NCBI RefSeq assembly: GCF_016654005.1
Contig: NZ_JAEPWN010000016.1
Location: forward strand, 1 to 56,077
Length of the DNA: 56,077 nucleotides
Direction: 5' to 3'
DNA from: Brevundimonas nasdae
Lineage (GTDB): Bacteria; Pseudomonadota; Alphaproteobacteria; Caulobacterales; Caulobacteraceae
Every line of letters starts with the position of its first letter. Positions within the stretch are counted from its first letter, which is position 1. Below are positions 50,096-56,077 of this stretch, in pieces. The translations under genes were made by a program, and so were the position numbers. The notes beneath the pieces are model-generated. The model had not been told where the DNA came from. It worked only from the letters and a program-made list of their open reading frames with translations, and did not search any database.

Positions 50096-50924
50096 GTTCT
50101 TCAGCTCCAATGAAACCGCCCGGGCGGCGGCAATGGAGCTTCGAGACACGGCAGGGTTCCCGGCAGTCACCGGAGAGCGCGGCCCCGCCGTGCTCGGAGG
50201 GAAACGGCGCAGCCGTTGACTTCCGGGATGCCGTGGCACGATGCGAACATGACGCGCACAGGGCCTGTGGCCGCGACTAGCGGCCACCCCTACCGACGGA
50301 GCCCGCCGCGCGGGCGGAGACGGCACGGTGTCAAGGATCATCGACCCTGCTGGCCGGGACGGGCGGAACGCCCGTCATAGCGCACGGCGCACCCCCCAAT
50401 CTCGCTGCGTTGGAGGCCTCTTCCCGGACGTTCACGCTCACCTTCAACGATCGGTCGTCGCCTGGCGCCGACTGTCGCCATTCGCACAGCCTGGTTGCGA
50501 TCTAGCGACGCGGACCCGGTTTGTTGTCCTGGGCGGGGCAGGGCGTGAAAGCGTCATCACAGTTCAGCGCTGAGATCTTCTTCGGCTTCGGGGAACAATC
50601 GTCCTTTCGAGAAATCACCGTCGTTGGATGCGTTCAGAGACAGACCCGTTTGCAAATTAGCGGGGGGACACCCGTTTGACTGCGGAACAACCGCGATTGA
50701 TCACGATGAACCTGGGCATGGCCGTCGCTTCCCCGAAATCGACCCTTGCAGGGCGAGGGACGTCAGACACTCCGGCTTCCGCGCTGCGCTTGTGCAGCCG
50801 GTTTCTTCCCCTCCCTCGGATTTCGGTCAGCGCCTTATGGCCACGCCCTAAGCGGTCTCGTGATCGCGGCAAGTCCGCGAGCCGGCCGGGATGACCCGGT
50901 CGGTCTGCAAAAAGGGTTAGTCTG
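50096..50924. other. Long leader region before ssb
   Basis: An 829-bp stretch without a convincing gene. It holds the minus-strand CAACGGC hairpin (50203-50217), a repeated word ACCCGTTTG (near 50645 and 50670), a GCTGC / GCAGC hairpin near 50787-50805 and GC hairpins just before ssb. I cannot assign more. Confidence 0.5.
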
Positions 50925-51290
50925 ATGAACAAGGTCCAACTGATCGGTAATCTGGTTAAAGATCCTGAGTTCCGCGGAATGTCGAACGACAAGCGCGTGG
51001 CCTCGATCCGCCTCTGCACTGAGACCCGCCGCAAGGGCAAGAAGTACACCGAGTTCCACAATATCTCGATCTACAATCAAGGTCTGGTTGGTCTGATCGA
51101 GAAATACAGCGGCAAGGGCGACAAGATCTACATTGAAGGCTCGCTGCGGAACACGAGCTGGGAAGTCGACGGCCAAACCCGCTACGGATACGAGATCGCG
51201 GTCGGCCAGAATGACCAGCTGGAGTTCCTCGGCTCTCCCCGCCGCCAGCAGGAGCCCGATCACGATCAGAACGACGACATCCCGTACTGA
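50925..51290 (+). CDS. ssb: Single-stranded DNA-binding protein
   Basis: 121 residues with the SSB start MNKVQLIGNLVKDPEFR, aromatic positions in the OB fold, and an acidic tip DDIPY close to the canonical DDIPF that recruits repair and replication partners. Plasmid SSBs coat the incoming single strand and can dampen SOS. It lies in the leading region. The start is clear; a GC hairpin with GGTCGG precedes it by about 30 nt. A terminator follows. Confidence 0.95.
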   Translation: MNKVQLIGNLVKDPEFRGMSNDKRVASIRLCTETRRKGKKYTEFHNISIYNQGLVGLIEKYSGKGDKIYIEGSLRNTSWEVDGQTRYGYEIAVGQNDQLEFLGSPRRQQEPDHDQNDDIPY

Positions 51291-51301
51291 CCTGACGGCC
51301 A

Positions 51302-51327
51302 GGCCCCCCGGAAACGGGGGGCCTTTT
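51302..51327 (+). terminator. Intrinsic terminator
   Basis: GGCCCCCCG / CGGGGGGCC stem with a GAAA tetraloop, then TTTT. Ends ssb. Confidence 0.93.
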
Positions 51328-51357
51328 GCTGTTTGAACCACAGCACCGGAGGCGGTC

Positions 51358-51444
51358 ATGAGACAGCATTTGAACGGCTACATTCCCCCTTGGGAAGACG
51401 ACGGCAAGGACCATTGGCCAGTCGAAGGCGAGGGCGGGCAATGA
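51358..51444 (+). CDS. 28-residue peptide
   Basis: A very short gene: GGAGG at 51348-51352 lies five bases before the ATG, and the stop overlaps the next start (ATGA). The sequence is rich in Gly, Glu and Trp (NGYIPPWEDDGKDHWPVE). It may be a coupling leader peptide. First of three tiny overlapping genes. Confidence 0.45.
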   Translation: MRQHLNGYIPPWEDDGKDHWPVEGEGGQ

Positions 51445-51611
51445 TCGCAGCCGGTTTCCTCGTCGTGGCGGCTGGCTTCGCTGTCATCGCCATCCTCCGC
51501 ACCGTGCAGACATTCACGCATCGTCTGCCCTGGACGAGCTACATCGACCAGATCGTGTCGTCCGGCGCGGCAGCGGTCTTCACGTCCTTGATGGCGTGGT
51601 GTGTCGGATGA
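51441..51611 (+). CDS. Small single-helix membrane protein
   Basis: 56 residues with an N-terminal membrane helix (AAGFLVVAAGFAVIAILRTV) and a second hydrophobic part. It overlaps both neighbours by 4 bp, so the three are translated together. Confidence 0.55.
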   Translation: MIAAGFLVVAAGFAVIAILRTVQTFTHRLPWTSYIDQIVSSGAAAVFTSLMAWCVG

Positions 51612-51757
51612 CGGAGGCGTCGATGTTCATCAACTACTACGAATGCCCTTGCGGCACCGCGTGGGAGGATCGGCATTCGTCCACGGTTGACGATGACTGC
51701 CCCAGCTGCGGCACAAGCTGCTCGCCGGATGAAAGCGACGACGCGGACCCCGAATAG
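51608..51757 (+). CDS. Small zinc-ribbon protein
   Basis: 49 residues with two cysteine pairs, CPC and CPSC, in YECPCGTAWEDRHSSTVDDDCPSCGTSC, a compact zinc ribbon. It overlaps the preceding gene by 4 bp and is followed by a terminator. Such tiny zinc ribbons are common on leading regions, but their role is unknown. Confidence 0.6.
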   Translation: MTEASMFINYYECPCGTAWEDRHSSTVDDDCPSCGTSCSPDESDDADPE

Positions 51758-51771
51758 GGGCCGCGTCTTTT
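51741..51771 (+). terminator. Intrinsic terminator
   Basis: ACGCGG-a-CCCC / GGGGCCGCGT stem with loop GAATA, then C-TTTT. It overlaps the end of the zinc-ribbon gene. Confidence 0.75.
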
Positions 51772-51871
51772 CGCCGTTTCACCGGCTCGGTTTTCAGTGA
51801 TCCGCCGAAGGGCTTTGCCCTGCGGCGACGGCGGCGTCTATGTTGACCGCTTGATTGCAGGGATGTCGCAT

Positions 51872-52312
51872 ATGACGGATTCGATTGTTCAGGAGAACAA
51901 TCGCCGCCTTGGGCGGCGCCTGTTTTCCCTACGTACTCGCGCTCTGCAGAAGACCCAGCTTGAAATGGCTGAAGTCCTAAGGATCGCCCCCCGGACCTAC
52001 CAGAACTATGAACGGGGTGAACGTGAGATCGCTTCATCAACCGTCAGAGATCTCCACCAACATTTCGCAGTCGATCCCATCTGGTTGCTTCAAGGAGAGG
52101 ACGACACCCCTGTTTTCAGGCGTGGCGAACAGACGATCGCCTTATTCGTGGCTGCGATCCTGCTCTTGGAAGAAAGAATTCTTATATCTGGCGTAACCGT
52201 CACACCCGCAAAAAAGGCCGATCTGATCGAGCTTGTTTGTCGTCATCACGCGACAAAGGACGTTTTAGATGTTCAGTTCATCGACCGGATTGTCGCAATC
52301 GCGGCGGTCTGA
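51872..52312 (+). CDS. XRE-family transcriptional regulator
   Basis: 146 residues from the ATG at 51872 (CAGGG nine bases upstream; the ATG at 51863 is too close to it). The HTH is near residues 14-60: RLGRRLFSLRTRALQKTQLEMAEVLRIAPRTYQNYERGEREI. The C-terminal half is helical (TIALFVAAILLLEERILI), perhaps for dimerisation. It probably controls leading-region genes. Confidence 0.8.
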   Translation: MTDSIVQENNRRLGRRLFSLRTRALQKTQLEMAEVLRIAPRTYQNYERGEREIASSTVRDLHQHFAVDPIWLLQGEDDTPVFRRGEQTIALFVAAILLLEERILISGVTVTPAKKADLIELVCRHHATKDVLDVQFIDRIVAIAAV

Positions 52313-52454
52313 TCGTACCGCTCATTTGCCGTGTTTCTGAATCAGCGGCCTTGCACTAGCTGCGGCAAGGCTTCTGCGCCTATCAATGCCTTGTCTGGTT
52401 TTTCCCCCTTTCTCCAGACCGGCGATGACAGCGTCGCACTCCTGCTGTTGCGAA

Positions 52455-52484
52455 GGCCCCGGTTCCTGCTTGCCGGGGCCTTTT
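52455..52484 (+). terminator. Intrinsic terminator
   Basis: GGCCCCGG / CCGGGGCC stem with a 10-nt loop, then TTTT. Confidence 0.88.
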
Positions 52485-52549
52485 GCATTTCTGGTTGTTT
52501 CCTGGCTGATCGTCCAAGTTTGCCGCAAGGTCTCCGCCGGTTATCCCGT

Positions 52550-52566
52550 CAACGGCTAAAGCCGTT
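52550..52566 (+). promoter_or_regulatory. CAACGGC-type leader hairpin
   Basis: AACGGCT-AA-AGCCGTT, a perfect 7-bp hairpin starting 107 nt (from the C) before the ATG at 52657. Confidence 0.65.
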
Positions 52567-52656
52567 CCCCTCCCGACGCTCACGCTCTGGTCGGTGACGG
52601 GCCGGCACCTCGCGCCAAGCCTTTTCCATCAGCCCTTCAGGCAAATGGAGATACAC

Positions 52657-53367
52657 ATGGCGAACACAGTTCATTCCGAAGAGATTTACGGCCTCGACTA
52701 CAAAGCCGCCTTCGTCCCCGCGGAGCGGGGTCGCGACTGGGGCTATGTCTGGGGTCAGTGCCGCAACGGATATATGCCCGGTCTGCCGACTGACTTCGAC
52801 GCTCTGGTGAAGGTCGCGGGCGTCCACGCACGCGAATATGACCGCGCAATCCTCTACGCCGATCCCGACATGATGCTGGCCGCGATGGCAGGCTTTAAGG
52901 CCTGCGTCATTCAGGCAAACGGCGGAGATCCGTTCGCCTCCGAGGACGGTCCTTCGGCTCCAGGGCCTCGGATCCGCGCAGCGCTGCGGGCAAAGCCGGG
53001 CGAGGTTCCCCATTGGGGCCAGACGGGCGAGTTTCTCGTAGAGCACAACGGCATCAAGGCGGTCGTTTGCTACTCTGGCCTCGAATCCTTCATGGGGGCC
53101 AGCCTACACGCAGCGACCAAGACAGGGCCGTTCGTCTCCGAGACAGGCTACCGTTCCCTGAGTGGCGTTCAGCCGATCTACGGCACCTCGCTAGATGAAG
53201 CCGCTGCAGAGTGGATCGACGCTCTGCTCCACAAGCAACCGGCCGTCTTCATCAACGCCAAGCACAGGAAAGACCCGACCGAGGAGTTCCCCTGGTTGAG
53301 CCCCGCCGACATGGCGGCCCCAGAGGTGTTCCAGGACAAGGGCGGACAAATGGCCTTCCTGTTCTAG
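52657..53367 (+). CDS. Leading-region protein of unknown function
   Basis: 236 residues, soluble, starting at the ATG at 52657 with GGAG six bases upstream. A central stretch ADPDMMLAAMAGFKACVIQANGGDPF and a C-terminal FINAKHRKDPTEEFPWLSPADM are notable but not recognised. No membrane segment. Preceded by the shared CAACGGC leader. Confidence 0.7.
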   Translation: MANTVHSEEIYGLDYKAAFVPAERGRDWGYVWGQCRNGYMPGLPTDFDALVKVAGVHAREYDRAILYADPDMMLAAMAGFKACVIQANGGDPFASEDGPSAPGPRIRAALRAKPGEVPHWGQTGEFLVEHNGIKAVVCYSGLESFMGASLHAATKTGPFVSETGYRSLSGVQPIYGTSLDEAAAEWIDALLHKQPAVFINAKHRKDPTEEFPWLSPADMAAPEVFQDKGGQMAFLF

Positions 53368-53388
53368 GCCGTCCCTGCCTTCCTCGAT

Positions 53389-53418
53389 CAACGGCCTGCC
53401 CAGCGTGCGCGGGCCGTT
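53389..53418 (+). promoter_or_regulatory. CAACGGC-type leader hairpin with long loop
   Basis: AACGGCC ... GGCCGTT with a 15-nt loop (arms 53390-53396, 53412-53418), 131 nt before the ATG at 53520. A second GC hairpin with GGTCGGG lies near 53481. Confidence 0.5.
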
Positions 53419-53519
53419 CTTCGGGCGGCAAGGGACGCTCCGCTTAAACCCTTGCCTCCCGTCACTGGCCCGCGTGGCGCGGTCGGGCCGCCGATCCACG
53501 GCGGTTCAGGAGCTTCATC

Positions 53520-54011
53520 ATGACCCTTCTAACTCTTCCCGGCCTCTGCTCTCCCGAGATCGTCAAGGCGAGGCTCACAGGCTTGAGCGTCTCCAACGCC
53601 TTCATGACCGTCGCCCGTCATCTCTTCGACGTGGTGCAGTTGATCCAGACCGATGCAGATGGTGCTCACGACCAGGCGCAGCGGAAGGATCCGCGCTTTG
53701 GCCCCGCAATCCTGATCAGTTGCGCCCTGACGCTCAACATCAGCGATGACGCGCGCCGTCGCGCCTGGCGTCAAATGTCGAACCTGACATTCCTCCTCAA
53801 GACACACGGATCTGGCGAAAGCGCAGGCCTCGTCGCCCAGGCCGCTTTGAAACTCGCGCGTGCCGTCCAGGTCCTCGACCGTTCGGCGCTGGCGGAGGTC
53901 ATCGACCAGCTGGCGGACGCCGCTTCGCTTCGCGCCGCCCAGCTTCAGGTGAACCCCGGCGCCTACACAGCCGGTCTGCAGCTCTCGTTGTTGCGTCACC
54001 TCAACGCATGA
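53520..54011 (+). CDS. Leading-region hypothetical protein
   Basis: 163 residues, helical and soluble (LFDVVQLIQTDADGAHDQAQ; RRRAWRQMSNLTFLLKTHGSGESAGL). ATG at 53520 with GGAG upstream. Not recognised. Its stop overlaps an ATG at 54008, which is in frame with the resolvase-like gene but separated from its likely start by a terminator. Confidence 0.65.
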   Translation: MTLLTLPGLCSPEIVKARLTGLSVSNAFMTVARHLFDVVQLIQTDADGAHDQAQRKDPRFGPAILISCALTLNISDDARRRAWRQMSNLTFLLKTHGSGESAGLVAQAALKLARAVQVLDRSALAEVIDQLADAASLRAAQLQVNPGAYTAGLQLSLLRHLNA

Positions 54012-54022
54012 GGCCGCCGCAT

Positions 54023-54038
54023 ATTGCGAAATCGCAAT
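54023..54038. promoter_or_regulatory. Palindrome ATTGCGA-AA-TCGCAAT
   Basis: A perfect 7-bp inverted repeat upstream of the resolvase-like gene, a probable operator or a recombination-site remnant. Confidence 0.5.
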
Positions 54039-54060
54039 TCTGCGGTAGCGTCCTAGACGA

Positions 54061-54111
54061 AAGCCTCTGTCTCAGTCTCAACTTGCGTGAGATTGAGACG
54101 GGGGCTTTTTT
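54061..54111 (+). terminator. Very strong terminator ending at the start codon of the resolvase-like gene
   Basis: A 20-bp RNA stem (54061-54080 with 54088-54107), all Watson-Crick except three G-U pairs, loop ACTTGCG, then six U at 54106-54111. The ATG at 54113 comes one base after. The only G-rich stretch that could be a ribosome binding site (GGGGG) is inside the stem. Confidence 0.85.
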
Positions 54112-54112
54112 C

Positions 54113-54592
54113 ATGATCGGCTATGCACGCTCTGACGATCCACGGATGATCGCCGAACAGACTCGACGGCTCCAGTCAGCAGGCGCCAGTCACATCCTCG
54201 CTGAAGAACGCCGCATCGGGGCCGCTCTGACCCCGATCCTTGATGCCGCGCTGCAGGGCCTCGCCCCCGGCGACACCCTGGCGATCGTTTCCCTCTCCGC
54301 TATCGGCGCAGATCTTCGCGACGTGTTCGCGGTCATCGCCCAGGTCGACCAGATCGGCGCGCGGCTCGTCGTCCTCGATCAGGACGTGAACAGTCACACG
54401 CCTCTGTCGCTGGCCCAGGCCGCCCGCATCTTCGGCGCCGCCCTCAGCGCCGAAAACAGATCCGTTCCCTTCCACGAGACAACCGAATGGGAGCAGACCA
54501 AGGTCGCCCTTCGCGAAAGGAAGATCTCGGCCAACGAAGCGGCGGCTCGGCATGGCGTCAGTCGCGCGACCGTCTATCGCTATCTCGGCTAG
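54113..54592 (+). CDS. Degenerate serine recombinase (resolvase-like) with HTH
   Basis: 159 residues. The fold matches serine resolvases (IGYARSDDPRMIAEQTRRLQSAGA; GDTLAIVSLSAIGADLRDVFAVIAQVDQIGARLVVLDQ) and ends in an HTH (SANEAAARHGVSRATVYRYL). The usual YARVS and DRLGRS motifs are replaced by YARSDD and SAIGAD, so the catalytic arginines are lost. It is probably a DNA-binding protein without strand-exchange activity. Preceded directly by a terminator-like hairpin. Confidence 0.75.
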   Translation: MIGYARSDDPRMIAEQTRRLQSAGASHILAEERRIGAALTPILDAALQGLAPGDTLAIVSLSAIGADLRDVFAVIAQVDQIGARLVVLDQDVNSHTPLSLAQAARIFGAALSAENRSVPFHETTEWEQTKVALRERKISANEAAARHGVSRATVYRYLG

Positions 54593-54658
54593 GCCAGCTC
54601 TTCTCCCGGCGCGTCGCCGCACAGATCACGCCCAGCAGGGGAGGGCGCTTCTCGGCCG

Positions 54659-54673
54659 CAACGGCTGCGCCGT
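54659..54673 (+). promoter_or_regulatory. CAACGGC-type leader hairpin
   Basis: ACGGC-TGC-GCCGT, about 110 nt before the ATG at 54769; the next 35 bp resemble the ardC leader. A second hairpin (GTCGCGGC / GCCGCGAC) is at 54733-54750. Confidence 0.6.
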
Positions 54674-54768
54674 CTTCCACTGCGTTCCAGCCCTGCGGGT
54701 GCGTTCTCGGCAATCCCTCCCTGATTGGCGCGGTCGCGGCGAGCCGCGACTGAAAAGGGAGAACTGAA

Positions 54769-55095
54769 ATGGCTCAGGCCAGCATGAACTATGACGAAAA
54801 ACTGCGGCTCTTCGGATGCTGCACCGACCTCGCTCCCCCCGATTGGAGCGACTTCACCCACCTCTTCCTTTCGGCGGTTTGCGAAACCGACGAAGGCTGC
54901 ACGTCCGGCCAGACCCTCGCGAACGCGCAGTTCTTCTCAGTCTATGGCGTGAACCTGTACGGCGAGGTCGAAGTCATCACCGACACGCCCGATGGCGCCA
55001 CCCTCACCGAGGCCTGGGACCTGGCCAACGATCTCGGCAGCATTTCCGGCCTGCGCGTCGATCTCTGCAGCGTCCTGCAGGGAGCCCTCGCATGA
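54769..55095 (+). CDS. Leading-region hypothetical protein
   Basis: 108 residues, acidic, with three Cys in the first half (LFGCC...VCETDEGC). GGGAG lies about six bases before the ATG. It overlaps the DUF5983 gene by 4 bp. Not recognised. Confidence 0.65.
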   Translation: MAQASMNYDEKLRLFGCCTDLAPPDWSDFTHLFLSAVCETDEGCTSGQTLANAQFFSVYGVNLYGEVEVITDTPDGATLTEAWDLANDLGSISGLRVDLCSVLQGALA

Positions 55096-55382
55096 GCAGC
55101 ATCGCTGAAGCCACATCGAAGCTTCTCAACGTCTCGACTGCGCATATCTCACAGGCGACCTGTGATGCGGCGATGGCCAAACAGATCCCTTGGGCGACGA
55201 CTATTCCCGCCGTCCACGGCTTCTTCGTCTATTGCCACGAGGAGCGCGAAGAGGGCGGCTTCGATGACCTCTGGCGCGTCCTTCAGCTCGCGGTGAAGCA
55301 CGGCTTCCACTACGTGCTGTTCGACTCCGACGCCGACGGTCTAGATCCGGTCGAATCTGGGTTGCCCTACAACGAGTGGTGA
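55092..55382 (+). CDS. DUF5983 family protein
   Basis: 96 residues. The C-terminal half (HGFFVYCHEEREEGGFDDLWRVLQLAVKHGFHYVLFDSDADGL) fits the DUF5983 pattern of plasmid leading-region proteins as I recall it. No function is known. The start is the ATG at 55092, coupled to the previous gene by an ATGA overlap. Confidence 0.65.
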   Translation: MSSIAEATSKLLNVSTAHISQATCDAAMAKQIPWATTIPAVHGFFVYCHEEREEGGFDDLWRVLQLAVKHGFHYVLFDSDADGLDPVESGLPYNEW

Positions 55383-55438
55383 CCCCAGGTCCGCGCGGCG
55401 GTGGCGTACAAGCCATCGTCGCGCGGGCTCCTCGATGT

Positions 55439-55455
55439 CAACGGCGAGCCGTTTC
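55439..55455 (+). promoter_or_regulatory. CAACGGC-type leader hairpin
   Basis: AACGGC-GA-GCCGTT, 104 nt before the ATG at 55543, followed by a CCCCGCC / GGCGGG hairpin. Confidence 0.6.
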
Positions 55456-55542
55456 CCCGCCAAGGCGGGTGACACCATCGCACCCTGCGCAGATGGGCTT
55501 TACCGCCAGCCGCCTCGGTTCGCGGATCTAAGCAGGGACACC

Positions 55543-55875
55543 ATGATCGAGTATTTTCAACTGATCGCAAAAATCGCCAGTCTTGAAACAGGCGAAGAAC
55601 AGGACGGCCACGCTTCAGGCGCCGATGCTATCGCCATTCTGGACGGCCTGATCACAAACGCCCGTGCCCAGGTGGCGCGCACGGCCACGGCTGACGCGAT
55701 CGACAATGTCGGTCTGGCACTGATCAAATCCATGTCCGGACTGATCGAAGAGGCGATTGACTCCCACATCTACTGCCCCAGCGAAAAGATACCCGATGAT
55801 TGCCAGTATCAGGCAAGCGTCGTCAGCGCTGAGGCCTATCTCACGGCGGCCGGGAACAGCGCTTCCGCCAGCTGA
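55543..55875 (+). CDS. Leading-region hypothetical protein
   Basis: 110 residues, helical and acidic, from the ATG at 55543 with AGGG about seven bases upstream. A helical stretch AIAILDGLITNARAQVARTATADAID is present. Not recognised. Last gene before the window end. Confidence 0.6.
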   Translation: MIEYFQLIAKIASLETGEEQDGHASGADAIAILDGLITNARAQVARTATADAIDNVGLALIKSMSGLIEEAIDSHIYCPSEKIPDDCQYQASVVSAEAYLTAAGNSASAS

Positions 55876-56077
55876 TGGAACCTCGCCCGGAGCGGTCATG
55901 CTGTGGCCGCTCCGGGCTTGGCGACCCGCGATGACCTTGCGGCCTCGCAGTCGCTTGCGCCTGTCGCTCATGGCCAGGTGCGACGCCGACCGCAGCGCCC
56001 AGGGCGCGCGGTGACCCGGCGACTGCAGGGCAGGGGGCCGCAGCGCTCAATCTCACCGTCCTGGCCTTCGGCCTCGG
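55876..56077. other. GC-rich tail without a gene
   Basis: No gene seen. If the molecule is circular this joins position 1 and forms the last part of the leading side of oriT. Confidence 0.4.

Larger units (their letters stand above)
52313..52656 (+). other. Leader region with terminator and CAACGGC hairpin
   Basis: No gene. A terminator at 52455-52484 ends the XRE gene, and a CAACGGC hairpin at 52550-52566 begins the leader of the 52657 gene. Confidence 0.6.

Noticed and set aside
49643..50113. Plus-strand frame opposite the 49883-50095 gene
   Set aside because: Spans hairpins and the terminator; the minus-strand small helical protein has a good start and terminator.
54008..54112. N-terminal extension of the resolvase-like gene from the ATG at 54008
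   Set aside because: The extra 35 residues are encoded by the palindrome and terminator stem and do not fit the resolvase fold, which begins MIGYAR at 54113. Coupling to the previous stop keeps it possible.

Overview
This window reads as most or all of a GC-rich alphaproteobacterial conjugative plasmid. The evidence is a RepC-type replication initiator, an alphaproteobacterial SOS box (GTTC-N7-GTTC) in front of umuDC, an F-type transfer apparatus with a TrwC/TraI (MobF) relaxase, and a ParA/ribbon-helix-helix partition locus. Caulobacterales (Brevundimonas-like) is my best guess for the host, but that is inference. The two window ends do not overlap in sequence, so I cannot prove that the molecule is circular and complete.

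Layout. 1-880 is a hairpin-rich origin of transfer with a nic-like site on the minus strand near 714/715. 880-6647 is an R388-like accessory protein / coupling protein / relaxase operon. 6.7-11.8 kb holds small membrane and hypothetical genes, a zinc-finger/Toprim primase and an XRE regulator. 11.8-13.5 kb is a minus-strand umuDC operon. 13.7-18.8 kb is a cargo block bounded by two identical 150-bp direct repeats; it carries a Mom-like DNA modification protein, a Gp37/Gp68 (DUF5131) protein and a DUF4942-methyltransferase. 18.8-21.2 kb holds envelope or unknown genes. 21.2-36.3 kb is the minus-strand F-type tra operon (traA-L-E-K, a traB-like stub, trbI, an S26 peptidase, traW-U, trbC, traN-F-H-G). 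36.7-45.8 kb is the regulation, replication and partition block: RHH and HTH proteins, a ParB-like protein, a lytic transglycosylase, repC with a likely antisense RNA, and parA with a very regular 9-bp-phased array. 45.8-56 kb is the likely leading region, with ardC, ssb, XRE, a degenerate resolvase, DUF5983 and several unknown genes.

How it fits together. If the minus strand is the transferred strand, DNA left of oriT (wrapping into the 56-to-37-kb side) enters the recipient first. Most genes there are on the plus strand, so the entering strand would be their template. Several carry a short CAACGGC..GCCGTT hairpin about 104-131 nt before the start codon, as expected if they share a leader or single-stranded promoter. 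ArdC, SSB, the ParB-like protein, Mom and the DNA methyltransferase together look like an establishment and anti-restriction programme. A separate A/T-core palindrome (GGCGTAAAAATACGCC type) recurs near the tra promoter, two RHH-like genes and cargo genes, suggesting a plasmid regulon.

Limits. The VirB4-like ATPase TraC, TraV and a full-length TraB are absent from this window, so the transfer system is either split outside the window or incomplete. Functions of many small genes are unknown. All family names come from reading the translated sequences without database searches.
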